Origin: Auritidibacter sp. Marseille-P8566
Lineage (GTDB): Bacteria > Actinomycetota > Actinomycetes > Actinomycetales > Microbacteriaceae
Direction of reading: 5' to 3'
Assembly: GCA_945895375.1 (NCBI GenBank)
Contig: CAMDEE010000006.1
Location: 1 to 64,000 of the forward strand
Length of the DNA stretch: 64,000 bases
Shown: positions 21,024 to 31,452 of the stretch, piece by piece
How the letters are laid out: each line of letters starts with the position of its first letter
Position numbering within the stretch: the first letter of the stretch is position 1
Notes under the pieces: model-generated
Told to the model about the DNA's origin: nothing
Databases searched by the model: none
What the model saw: the letters and a program-made list of their open reading frames with translations, nothing else
Translations under genes and position numbers: made by a program

Positions 21024-21440
21024 GTGCAGCAGTTACCAGAGCAAATAGCCCAGCGTTATGGCAAGAGCCCTCAGCAGGAGGGCAAAAGACGCCTTGCCAT
21101 AATCCTCACAGCAAGCCTGTTGGCAGCCCTATTTGTCTCTTGGGCCATCTGGGCTAACCTCACAGCAAAGAACGACCCAACCGTCAAAACCACCTCATTC
21201 GATGTCATTGACAAAACCAACACCAGTGTCAGCTTTGTGGTCACAAAGCCTGCCAATACCACCGCTATTTGCGCCATTCAGGCCCTCAAAGAGGATTATG
21301 GGGTTGTTGCTTATAAAGAAGTCATAATCCCAGCATCAGGCTCTGAAGACGGCTCAATCACTGATGTTCCCGTCAAAGCAATGCTTAGAACCACTGAGTT
21401 AGCGGTCACGGGTCTAGTGGACCGCTGCTGGTTTGAATAG
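21024..21440 (+). CDS. DUF4307 family protein
   Basis: IAQRYGKSPQQEGKRRLAIILTASLLAALFVSWAIWANL...VDRCWFE; position next to greA. Confidence 0.85.
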   Translation: MQQLPEQIAQRYGKSPQQEGKRRLAIILTASLLAALFVSWAIWANLTAKNDPTVKTTSFDVIDKTNTSVSFVVTKPANTTAICAIQALKEDYGVVAYKEVIIPASGSEDGSITDVPVKAMLRTTELAVTGLVDRCWFE

Positions 21441-21456
21441 ACTTAGATAAATACCT

Positions 21457-21485
21457 GCTCGGTCCCTGGACCGAGCTCTTTTCTT
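21457..21485 (+). terminator. Rho-independent terminator between DUF4307 gene and greA
   Basis: GCTCGGTCC-CT-GGACCGAGC perfect inverted repeat (57-65/68-76) then TCTTTTCTT. Confidence 0.8.
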
Positions 21486-21499
21486 ACTTTGGAGTAACT

Positions 21500-21982
21500 A
21501 TGAATTCAAGCCCAACTTGGCTAACTCAAGAGGCCTATGACCGTTTACAGGCTGAGCTAGATAACCTCATCAACGTTGAGCGTGCTGCCATTTCAAAGAA
21601 GATCCAGGATGCTCGTGAAGAAGGTGACCTCAAGGAAAACGGTGGTTACCACGCAGCTAAAGACCAACAGGGCATCATTGAAGCCCGTATCTCAAGACTT
21701 ACCCAGATCCTCGCTAACGCTGTTGTTGGTGAATCACAAGAAGCCAGTGACACAGTAGCCCAAGGCATGGTTATCACAATTGAACTAAATGAAAAGAAGA
21801 TGGAATTCTTACTAGGTTCAGCTGAAATGGCAGAAAACACAGACATAAGTGTTTACTCACCAGATAGCCCTATGGGATTAGCAATCATGGGTGCCAAGAT
21901 CGGTGAATCAGTTTCATACACTGCACCTAATGGCAAGACTTTGACTGTGAAGATCGTTTCAGTCAAACACTTCGAAGGTTAG
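21500..21982 (+). CDS. greA: transcription elongation factor GreA
   Basis: TWLTQEAYDRLQAELDNL...ISKKIQDAREEGDLKENGGYHAAKDQQG. Confidence 0.96.
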   Translation: MNSSPTWLTQEAYDRLQAELDNLINVERAAISKKIQDAREEGDLKENGGYHAAKDQQGIIEARISRLTQILANAVVGESQEASDTVAQGMVITIELNEKKMEFLLGSAEMAENTDISVYSPDSPMGLAIMGAKIGESVSYTAPNGKTLTVKIVSVKHFEG

Positions 21983-22096
21983 TCTTCTCCTCATCAAGTG
22001 AATCAGTAATCGCTGGAAGAAATTATCTGAGTCTTCAAGTCAGAATTTGTCATTCGCATTTGAATCACTCATGACTAAAAAGAATTGACTGTTTCT

Positions 22097-22696
22097 CTAC
22101 CTTTTGATTTCCCGGCCTAAAAAGAACAAAGAAGAAAATAAGGTAACCAACACTGAAAAAGTTTGTGAGTTTGGTATGTAACCGAAGTATTGTTCCCCAC
22201 CCAATAAAGTCTGTCTCGCTAATACTGCCAGTAGCGCTACTAATGCGAACAAGACTAGAATCCAAAACCTTGGCCCCAAGATCAGTTCTGTTTTTCTCGA
22301 TCTGGATACTATGAAACAAAAGAAGGAAAACTGGCCTAGAATACATGCGAAAAGCAACGCAAGGTTGACCAATATGTCTCGACCTTGCATCATAAAGTCA
22401 CTGTGATCATACGAGTAGTGGACTCCACGGCCAAGTCCAACATCTGCGAATAGATTGATAAATATAAAAGACAGCGAAATGCCAAGCAAAGACTGGGCGA
22501 CGATCCACCAAAATGCATTGACTAGTGCTGCTCTTCCAAACTCAGCTTCAGTTTTTTCCGAGTCCGGACTGCGCAAAATCCTTAAACGAATCAATAACCT
22601 AACTAGCCACACATTTGGTGTGTAGTTTTCAGGAAGGAAAAGATTCAACTCCGTTCTCCTACGCTTCAACAACTTTAATTGTTCTAAAGTTGTCAA
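22097..22696 (-). CDS. uncharacterised multi-TM protein (paralog of 22659..23252)
   Basis: 199 aa, about 4 hydrophobic helices; INLFADVGLGRGVHYSYDHSDFMMQG. Confidence 0.7.
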   Translation of the reverse strand: MTTLEQLKLLKRRRTELNLFLPENYTPNVWLVRLLIRLRILRSPDSEKTEAEFGRAALVNAFWWIVAQSLLGISLSFIFINLFADVGLGRGVHYSYDHSDFMMQGRDILVNLALLFACILGQFSFFCFIVSRSRKTELILGPRFWILVLFALVALLAVLARQTLLGGEQYFGYIPNSQTFSVLVTLFSSLFFLGREIKR

Positions 22697-23252
22697 GCCC
22701 TAAGAAAAGTATCGAGCTAACAATTACTAGGGATAGGGAAAATGCCAAACTCGATTCAATGAAGAGAACGTATTGTTTAGTTACGAAAGTTGAGTCACCC
22801 CACACGACTAACCAAATGAGAGCAACGACAGATGCAGCAAGTGGAAGGATTCCTGTTCCTAATGTCAGAACTTTCTTTTTGAAGATAGCTATAAAGAAAC
22901 AAAATTTCAAAAAACTTGAAAATACAATGGCTAGTCCAAGAATTATCAGTTGTATTGGGCTTGAACCTTGTAAGGCCCAGTCATCATGAGAATATCTGAT
23001 GCCGTTACTAGCTCCGTACTTCATGGGACCAAAATCAGCAAAAATATTCAACATCAACCAACTGAGAAAAATACTTGTTGCCAGCTGCAGAGCAGGTTGC
23101 CTAAAGCTAGCTAGTGAATATTCACCACTTGATTTTGGTGCTTTAGACCCATTTCTATATTTGACTATCTTCAGGTAAAAAGCGATTCTAGTCAGGGGTC
23201 TTGAAGGTATTGGCCCCCAAGTTAGGCCCTTATTTTCATCACTCACTGGCAA
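22659..23252 (-). CDS. uncharacterised multi-TM protein (paralog of 22097..22696)
   Basis: 197 aa; LNIFADFGPMKYGASNGIRYSHDDWALQG; shared helix layout. Confidence 0.7.
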   Translation of the reverse strand: MPVSDENKGLTWGPIPSRPLTRIAFYLKIVKYRNGSKAPKSSGEYSLASFRQPALQLATSIFLSWLMLNIFADFGPMKYGASNGIRYSHDDWALQGSSPIQLIILGLAIVFSSFLKFCFFIAIFKKKVLTLGTGILPLAASVVALIWLVVWGDSTFVTKQYVLFIESSLAFSLSLVIVSSILFLGLDNFRTIKVVEA

Positions 23253-23370
23253 CCCCTCTGCAGCACCAAGAACATTAACACTTACTAAAACCCTATACGC
23301 TGCCCACTAAAGAACTTCCCCCTTCGGCAACAAAGCCTTATTTTTCTTCAAGGTAAGGGCTGAGCGTTGA

Positions 23371-24624
23371 CTAGTCTTCTCGAGCTTCCATGATTCTAGG
23401 CTTTAGGCCTGCTTCTTTGAGAGCCTTGATAACTTCTAGTGTGTGTTCATGACCTGAAGTTTCAACTGAAAGGTTTAGTTCAACCTCAGAGATCTTCAAG
23501 CCTAGACCGTGTCTAGTGTGTAGAACTTCAACTACGTTGGCGTTAGCCTTAGCAATCACAGCAGCTGTCAAAGACAGCTGACCTGGACGGTCAGGAAGCA
23601 TGACAGAGATAGTTGTGTAACGCTCAGCAGCTGCTAGACCATGTCTTACTACTCTCTGCAGTAATAGTGGGTCCATATTTCCACCAGAGAGAATTACAAC
23701 AGTATTTCCCTTTAGTTTTAGTTTCCCTGCAAGTATTGCTGCAACACCAACAGCACCTGCAGGTTCAACAACCTGCTTAGATCTTTCAAGTAAGACAAGG
23801 ATTGCTTGAGCTATTTCGTTTTCAGTTACAGTAACAACCTTGTCGATGTTCTTCTTGATTAGCTCAAAAGGAATACGACCTGGCTTTGAAACAGCAATAC
23901 CGTCGGCAATGGTTGGGGTGGTTGGAACTTCAGTTAACTTACCCTTTTTCAAAGATGTTACATATGGTGCAGCATGTTCAGACTGAACACCATAAACCTT
24001 TACTTTTCTACCATTGGCTTTAGCCATTAGCTTTGCTACCACTGCAACACCGGCAGCTAGCCCTCCACCACCAATAGCAACAACAATGTTGTCAACCTCT
24101 GGTTGTTCTTGCATGATCTCAAGACCAACAGTTCCTTGACCAATGACAACATCAATGTGATCAAAAGGTGGAATAAAGACTGCGTTCCTCTTTGCTGAAT
24201 ATTCTTTAGCTGCTTTTAGGCAGTCTGCAAAGGTTTCACCAGTTAGAACTACTTCTGCTCCATAACCCTTAGTTGCTGAAACCTTAGGTAAAGATGCACC
24301 TATTGGCATAAAGATCTTTGCTTTGATTCCTAGCTCTCTAGCTGCTAGAGCAACACCTTGAGCATGGTTACCAGCACTAGCTGCAACTACTCCTCTTTTG
24401 CGCTCAGAAGATGAGAGTTTAGACATGACGTTATAAGCACCACGAACTTTATAGGCACCAGTTCTCTGGAGGTTCTCTGCCTTTAGTGTTACTAGACCAC
24501 CTGTGATCTCACTTAGGTAACTACTTCTAAGTAGTGGAGTCTTTTGCGCAACAGCAGCAACGTTTAGCTGGGCTAATTCAAAGTCTTCAAGAGTGGGGCT
24601 AACCACTGGTGTTTGATCAGGCAT
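23371..24624 (-). CDS. ilvA: threonine ammonia-lyase
   Basis: LKAENLQRTGAYKVRGAYN...AASAGNHAQGVALAA...IGGGGLAAG...C-terminal ACT-like. Confidence 0.93.
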   Translation of the reverse strand: MPDQTPVVSPTLEDFELAQLNVAAVAQKTPLLRSSYLSEITGGLVTLKAENLQRTGAYKVRGAYNVMSKLSSSERKRGVVAASAGNHAQGVALAARELGIKAKIFMPIGASLPKVSATKGYGAEVVLTGETFADCLKAAKEYSAKRNAVFIPPFDHIDVVIGQGTVGLEIMQEQPEVDNIVVAIGGGGLAAGVAVVAKLMAKANGRKVKVYGVQSEHAAPYVTSLKKGKLTEVPTTPTIADGIAVSKPGRIPFELIKKNIDKVVTVTENEIAQAILVLLERSKQVVEPAGAVGVAAILAGKLKLKGNTVVILSGGNMDPLLLQRVVRHGLAAAERYTTISVMLPDRPGQLSLTAAVIAKANANVVEVLHTRHGLGLKISEVELNLSVETSGHEHTLEVIKALKEAGLKPRIMEARED

Positions 24625-24814
24625 TTGTTCTCTCTTGCATGTTTATTAGATCTTAGAGGAGGTAAGCCCTGGACTACTCGGTCAATTAGACAGTGCCGAG
24701 CCGGGCTCAAGACACCTTTGTCGTCTAGAACTAGAGCCTACCTGAGGTTCCTTGCTTTATGCTTTCCTGTCTTTGAACGGAATAATTGAAAGGAACCCAA
24801 AGATAGGTAAACCC

Positions 24815-26008
24815 ATGGAATCCCTAAGCGCTAGGCAAGCCAAACTATTGGCCTTACATGCCTGTGGGCTGGATACTAAGCAGGATAAGAGCGTCCTAGA
24901 TGTTATTACCCGCTTTGGCATGCTACAGATCGACAGTGTCAATGTGTTCGAGAGAGCCCATTACATGCCACTGTTTAGCCGTCTAGGGGCTTATGACAAG
25001 AAAGAGTTAGATTCTCTCACCGGAGGTAAGAATCCAACCCTGATTGAGTATTGGGCTCACCAAGCTAGCTTTATCAAGACCGAAGACTTTCCTCTTTTTA
25101 ACTGGCGTATGCAGTGGTATCGAGATAGAGCAAGTCAAAAAGACAGCTTTGAGAAAGAGAACAAGAAACTCATTACTTGGATCAAAGCAGAACTAAAGAC
25201 AAATGGCCCAATGACCTCAAGCCAGTTTGAACATGAAGAGAACAAAAGACAAGGTTCTTGGTGGGGTTGGAGCAATGTCAAGAGAGCTCTAGAGCGAATG
25301 ATCTTCCAAGGAGAACTTATTGCTGCTGGAAGACAAAACTTCAGCAGAATCTATGCTCTTCCTGAACAGGTAATACCAACCAAGATTCTCAACAAGAGCG
25401 TAGATCACATAAAAGCCCAAAAACTTCTTATCTCTAATGCTTCAAGACTTATGGGTGTTGGCACCATCAAAGACATCGCCAATGTTTATTGTCAAAACAC
25501 AAGTGAAGTTAAGCCAATACTTGCTTCTCTCCTTGAACAAGGAGTAATCCAAGAAGTAACAGTTGAGAACTGGCAAGATAAAGCTTTTATTCATAAAGAC
25601 TTTATTAATTACAACTTCAAAGAGATAAAGCCTTCACTTACTACTGTGCTCTCCCCCTTTGATCCTCTAACTTGGCAAAGAGAAAGAGCTCTAAGAATCT
25701 TCAACTTTGATTACCGTATAGAGATCTACACTCCTGAACCTAAAAGAATCTATGGCTATTACAGCCTGCCAACACTTCATAAAGACAACCTGGTAGCAAG
25801 AATAGATCTCAAGTCAGATAGACAAAACAAAACTCTCTTAGTTCAATCTGCTTGGCATGAGAAACATCTAACCCCTAAAGAAGTTGAAACATCCGCCAAA
25901 GCAATCTCTAAGCACTTAGTTGAGGTTAGAAAGTGGCAGGGACTAGATGGTATTGAAGCGAAACCAAAAGGTAACTTGAAACTAGAACTTCCCGCCCATA
26001 ACTCCTAG
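24815..26008 (+). CDS. winged-helix crosslink-repair DNA glycosylase, YcaQ/AlkZ-like
   Basis: LSARQAKLLALHACGL...FGMLQIDSVNVFERAHYMPLFSRLGAYD...LSPFDPLTWQRERALRIFNFDYRIEIYTPEPKRIYGYYSLP; ATG 24815 preferred over 24752. Confidence 0.88.
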   Translation: MESLSARQAKLLALHACGLDTKQDKSVLDVITRFGMLQIDSVNVFERAHYMPLFSRLGAYDKKELDSLTGGKNPTLIEYWAHQASFIKTEDFPLFNWRMQWYRDRASQKDSFEKENKKLITWIKAELKTNGPMTSSQFEHEENKRQGSWWGWSNVKRALERMIFQGELIAAGRQNFSRIYALPEQVIPTKILNKSVDHIKAQKLLISNASRLMGVGTIKDIANVYCQNTSEVKPILASLLEQGVIQEVTVENWQDKAFIHKDFINYNFKEIKPSLTTVLSPFDPLTWQRERALRIFNFDYRIEIYTPEPKRIYGYYSLPTLHKDNLVARIDLKSDRQNKTLLVQSAWHEKHLTPKEVETSAKAISKHLVEVRKWQGLDGIEAKPKGNLKLELPAHNS

Positions 26009-26869
26009 ACGTTCAATTCTCTTGTCTAGTGGTGGGTGGGTTGAGAATAGTCTTTCTGCAACAGAAGGCTTTACTGGGTCGCTGATATACATGTGAGCCA
26101 TAGATGAAGAAGCTTTTCTCATAGGTCTTCCGTAGTCTCTTAGCTTTCCTAGAGCGCCTTGAAGACCTTCAGGGAATCTAGTGATCTCAGCTCCTGATGC
26201 ATCAGCTAGATACTCTCGTTGTCTTGAAACAGCAGCACTAACAATAGGCCCGATAAGTGCTGAGACAATCCAGGCAACGATTCCAAAAGCAATTAGGACA
26301 AGAGCTAGCTGACCGCTGTCCTTGCTCCTTGAGTTACCTGAGTAGAAAGCCATTCTTAGGAAGAAGTCGGCCAAGATACCAACAGCGCTTACTAGACCAA
26401 AGACGATGGTTGAAACTCTAATGTCATAGTTCTTGACGTGAGCCATCTCGTGGGCCATTACACCTTGAAGTTCATTGTCATCCATGATGGCAAGTAATCC
26501 TGTGGTTGCAGCTACTACTGCGTGCTTAGGATCTCTCCCTGATGCAAAGGCATTAGGAGCTTCATCTTTGATTAGATAAACCTTAGGCATTGGCATGCCT
26601 TCAGAGATTGCAATGTTTTCAACTGTTCGCCAAAGTCTTGGGTTATCTGCTTTAGTGATTTGAACTGCACCAGATGCTGCAACAGCGAAAGCTCCAGCAG
26701 CGTAGTACTGAATCAAAGCATAGAGAGCAACAAAGCCAATAATCAAAAAGGCTGAAGAACCATAGCCGGTTGCATAACCGGCATAGGTTGCTAAGCCCCC
26801 GATGAGGAGAACAAAGAAGATGATTATTAAGACAGTGTTGCGCTTATTAGCAGCTATCGCTGAATACAT
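25982..26869 (-). CDS. htpX: zinc metalloprotease HtpX-like (M48)
   Basis: VMAHEMAHVKNYDIRV HExxH; ADASGAEITRFPEGL; FSTHPPLDKRIERL. Confidence 0.94.
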   Translation of the reverse strand: MYSAIAANKRNTVLIIIFFVLLIGGLATYAGYATGYGSSAFLIIGFVALYALIQYYAAGAFAVAASGAVQITKADNPRLWRTVENIAISEGMPMPKVYLIKDEAPNAFASGRDPKHAVVAATTGLLAIMDDNELQGVMAHEMAHVKNYDIRVSTIVFGLVSAVGILADFFLRMAFYSGNSRSKDSGQLALVLIAFGIVAWIVSALIGPIVSAAVSRQREYLADASGAEITRFPEGLQGALGKLRDYGRPMRKASSSMAHMYISDPVKPSVAERLFSTHPPLDKRIERLGVMGGKF

Positions 26870-26890
26870 TTATAAAACTCCTAGGGAGAT

Positions 26891-27460
26891 TTAGAACTTG
26901 ACCTGAGGTGCGTTCTGAATAGCTGCTAGATCTGCAACTTCATAGAATGCACGCTCAACAAATCCAAGGCCCTTAGCAAAGAATGAGTTAGGCCATACCA
27001 GGATCTTGGTGTTTAGTTCACGAACTCCACCGTTATAGAAGCGACGAGCTGCCATGATCTTGTCTTCAGTGTCAGATAGTTCTGCCTGAAGAGATAGGAA
27101 GTTCTGGCTTGCCTGTAGAACTGGATAAGCTTCAGCAACTGCGAATAGAGACTTCAATGCACCCTGCAGCATGTTCTCTGCTTCTGCTGCCTGAGCTGGG
27201 TCAGCTAGTGCTGCACCAGAAATAGTTGCTGCTCTTGCCTTAGTAACGTTTTCAAAAACCTGTTGCTCGTGCTTGGCATAACCCTTAACAGCTTCAATCA
27301 GGTTAGGAATAAGATCTGCTCTTCTCTTGAGCTGAACGGTGATATCGCTCCATGCCTCATCAACACGAACGTTTAGACGAACCAAACTGTTTCGCATAGC
27401 GACAAACCAGATGCCACCAATTACTACTACAGCCAATACAACCAACAGAATTTCTACCAT
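26891..27460 (-). CDS. lemA: LemA family protein
   Basis: RNSLVRLNVRVDEAWSDITVQLKRRADLIPNLIEAVKGYAKHEQ. Confidence 0.95.
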   Translation of the reverse strand: MVEILLVVLAVVVIGGIWFVAMRNSLVRLNVRVDEAWSDITVQLKRRADLIPNLIEAVKGYAKHEQQVFENVTKARAATISGAALADPAQAAEAENMLQGALKSLFAVAEAYPVLQASQNFLSLQAELSDTEDKIMAARRFYNGGVRELNTKILVWPNSFFAKGLGFVERAFYEVADLAAIQNAPQVKF

Positions 27461-27564
27461 TACATCTCCTTGTTAGAACCGCAGCAAGCGGTGTTGGAAT
27501 AAGCCTAAGGTTTTAAGGGGCTAATCGGCCCTTATCCCAGTAATCTCTAAGCGAACTATTACGG

Positions 27565-27637
27565 TGCCCCCAGTGGGACTCGAACCCACACTGGGACGAT
27601 TTTAAGTCGTCTGCCTCTGCCATTGGGCTATGGGGGC
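27565..27637 (-). tRNA. tRNA with UAA anticodon (Leu by anticodon) but short variable loop
   Basis: Folded by hand: GCCCCCA TA GCCC AATGGCAGA GGC A GACGA CTTAAAA TCGTC CCAGT GTGGG TTCGAGT CCCAC TGGGGGC A. Confidence 0.85.
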
Positions 27638-27656
27638 GCACCTATTTAGTTCTTGA

Positions 27657-28976
27657 CTAAGCCTTAGGGCGTGAGGCCCAGGTCTCAAAGATCTGGCGAG
27701 GGTTCTCGGTAGCCGCAATGGAAACAATGTCGCGCTTGAATACGAAGTTTGAAATCCAGCCCATGATTACTCTGTGCTTACGCTCAAACATAGGCATTGC
27801 TAGACCATGGTAAACACGGTGAGCGAACCAAGCTAATAGTCCCTTTAGAACAATGTTTCCTGACTGGAAGACACCGTTGTATAGACCGAGACCAGCAACT
27901 GCTCCTGCGTTCTTGTGCTTGTATTCCAAGATGCCTTCGTTACGAAGAGTAGAAACAAGGTTCTTAGCAAGTAGCTTGCCCTGACGAACAGCGTGCTGAG
28001 CGTTAGGAACACAGAAACCACCAACACCGCCACCAGATAGATCTGGAACAGCTGCAACATCTCCTGCGGTCCAAGCACCGTCAACGGCAACGCCATCTTT
28101 GTTTACCTGAAGTGTTGGAAGAGCTGCAATTCTGCCACGGTCATCTAGTGGAAGGTCGGTGTTCTTTACAAAAGGAGATGCCATAACACCAGCAGTCCAA
28201 ACGATTACATCGCTCTCAAACTTTTCACCAGTAGAAAGTTCAACAATTCCATCGGTTGCTGATACTAGCTGAGTGTTTAGGTGAATCTTTGCTCCACGAC
28301 GATCAAGATCTGCTAGCACCCATTCAGAAGTCTTCTGTGAAACTTCAGGCATGATTCTGCCCATAGCTTCGATTAGGTGGAAGTGAACATCTTTGAACTC
28401 AAGAGTTGGGTAGTAACGAAGAAGGTAAGAAGCTAGGTTACGCATTTCAGCGAATACTTCAATACCAGCAAAGCCTCCACCAACAACGACGAAGGTCAAC
28501 AGTCTGTCTCTAGCAGGACCCTCCGGCAGGTTTGCTGCCTTATCGAAGTTAGTAAGAATGGTGTTACGAATCTCGACTGCTTCTTCAACAGTCTTTAGAC
28601 CAATAGCGTGCTCTGCAACACCTGGAATAGGGAAAGTTCTTGAAACAGCTCCCGCTGTCATAACTATGTGGTCGTATGACTGCTTAGTTTCACCAACACC
28701 TGGCAGTACCAAGGTGGCAACCTTGCTGGCGTGATCAACGTTAATCATGGTGCCGTTGATGATGTTGGTCTTTGGAAGGTGTCTTCTGTGTGAGACAACT
28801 GTGTGTCTAGCCTCAATCGAACCTGCAACAACTTCAGGCAGGAATGGCTGGTAAGTCATGTATGGAAGTGGGTCAACTAAGGTGACCTCTGCTTCACCTT
28901 TACCTAGGAGTTTCTCTAGTTTGAATGCTGTGTAGAAACCGGCGTAACCGCCACCAATGATCAAGATTTTTTGCAT
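27657..28976 (-). CDS. ndh: type II NADH dehydrogenase (NAD(P)/FAD-dependent oxidoreductase)
   Basis: KILIIGGGYAGFYTAFKLEKLLG...VVVGGGFAGIEVFAEM...TAGDVAAVPDLSGGG; ATG at 28976. Confidence 0.92.
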   Translation of the reverse strand: MQKILIIGGGYAGFYTAFKLEKLLGKGEAEVTLVDPLPYMTYQPFLPEVVAGSIEARHTVVSHRRHLPKTNIINGTMINVDHASKVATLVLPGVGETKQSYDHIVMTAGAVSRTFPIPGVAEHAIGLKTVEEAVEIRNTILTNFDKAANLPEGPARDRLLTFVVVGGGFAGIEVFAEMRNLASYLLRYYPTLEFKDVHFHLIEAMGRIMPEVSQKTSEWVLADLDRRGAKIHLNTQLVSATDGIVELSTGEKFESDVIVWTAGVMASPFVKNTDLPLDDRGRIAALPTLQVNKDGVAVDGAWTAGDVAAVPDLSGGGVGGFCVPNAQHAVRQGKLLAKNLVSTLRNEGILEYKHKNAGAVAGLGLYNGVFQSGNIVLKGLLAWFAHRVYHGLAMPMFERKHRVIMGWISNFVFKRDIVSIAATENPRQIFETWASRPKA

Positions 28977-29034
28977 GCTGGTATTTCCTAAGTTTTTTAT
29001 CTTTTTGTGAGAGCAACTGTGCGCTCCTTTGATT

Positions 29035-29538
29035 TTACTGGGTTGAAACCTTACATCTGCACTTACTGGCATCAAAGCCAGCAGCTTCTAGCCCTAAATC
29101 ACCAATAACGTTGAATCCTGGCCCTTTAGCCAAGGAATGAGCTGCCAGAGCATGCAAACACTTGACTCTGGTAGGCATTCCCCCGGCACTAATCCCAGCC
29201 AGTTCCTCAACGAATTCGATAGCCTCACGGTCAGAAATGTAATCCTCATGAGCTTTAAGGTAGTTAGCCGCTAACTCAGGTTCTTCAGCTAAGCGATCCT
29301 GCAGGGTAACCATGAAGCCATCTGCTTCTAAACCGCTAAGAGCTGCTGATGTAGCAGGGTGGGTTAGATAGTAGAAGGTAGGGAAAGGTTCACCGTGAGA
29401 AAGCCTTGGTGAGGTCTGAACAACCATAGGTTTCCCACAAACACAACGAGCAGCAATACCTAAAACATCTCGCATAGGCCTGCCTAGTTGAGCCTGCATC
29501 TCTAATAGATCGGCTTCGGTGGCTTTAGTTATTGGCAT
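29035..29538 (-). CDS. DUF501 family protein
   Basis: QLGRPMRDVLGIAARCVCGKPMVVQTSPRLSHGEPFPTFYYLTHP...SAGGMPTRVKCLHALAAHSLA. Confidence 0.92.
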   Translation of the reverse strand: MPITKATEADLLEMQAQLGRPMRDVLGIAARCVCGKPMVVQTSPRLSHGEPFPTFYYLTHPATSAALSGLEADGFMVTLQDRLAEEPELAANYLKAHEDYISDREAIEFVEELAGISAGGMPTRVKCLHALAAHSLAKGPGFNVIGDLGLEAAGFDASKCRCKVSTQ

Positions 29539-30080
29539 TATTTACTAGCTGAAGATTTGGTTTCGGAGACTGGTTGATCTAGACCTGCTCTAATGACCGA
29601 TTGAACTAGGCCTTTGGCCCAGTCTTTCTTAGTTGTGCCAATAGTTTGTGAGAAGTCTGAACTGTTCTTCTTTTGAGCAAGTAGAGCACCAACTGTTCCA
29701 CTGGTATCTGAAAGGTTTAGACCATCGGCATCTAGAACTAGGTAACTGATTTCACCTGGGACAACATAGAACAATCTGTCTCTAGCTTGAGCTCTGATGT
29801 ATACCGGGTCATCCCAGCGCTTTTTCTCTTCAGTGATGTTCTCTAGATTCTTCTTTGCTTCTTCTAGCTTGGCTTCTAGTTGAGCGATCTGGGTTTGCAT
29901 CACAAAGTAATCACTCAAGCGAGGCCCGATAGAGCTAACACCAAAGACAACTAGGACGACGGTTATTAGAGTCGAAGGAGTCCAAGAGAATCTGCTGGCA
30001 ACTCTTTGTCTAACAGTGCCGACCTTTGTTTGAGCAGATGCTCGAACATTGACCTTCCTGTTTGGATTTCTAGTTGCCAT
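29538..30080 (-). CDS. septum formation initiator FtsB/DivIC family
   Basis: TM then coiled coil QIAQLEAKLEEAKKNLENITEEKKRWDDPVYIRAQARDRLFYVVPGE. Confidence 0.92.
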   Translation of the reverse strand: MATRNPNRKVNVRASAQTKVGTVRQRVASRFSWTPSTLITVVLVVFGVSSIGPRLSDYFVMQTQIAQLEAKLEEAKKNLENITEEKKRWDDPVYIRAQARDRLFYVVPGEISYLVLDADGLNLSDTSGTVGALLAQKKNSSDFSQTIGTTKKDWAKGLVQSVIRAGLDQPVSETKSSASK

Positions 30081-30087
30081 TGTTTAC

Positions 30088-31398
<1,311 letters not shown>

Positions 31399-31452
31399 TT
31401 ATTTGATTATGGCTTTTTAGCCTAAAAACACGCCTTTGGGGTTGTTTCAAGT

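Noticed and set aside
22065-22346. 93-aa minus ORF overlapping the 199-aa membrane protein
   Set aside because: Alternate frame of the longer ORF that has paralog support.
24625-24814. Possible attenuator/T-box upstream of ilvA
   Set aside because: No Ile/Thr/Leu-rich leader peptide and no T-box antiterminator consensus seen; only a GC-rich stem.
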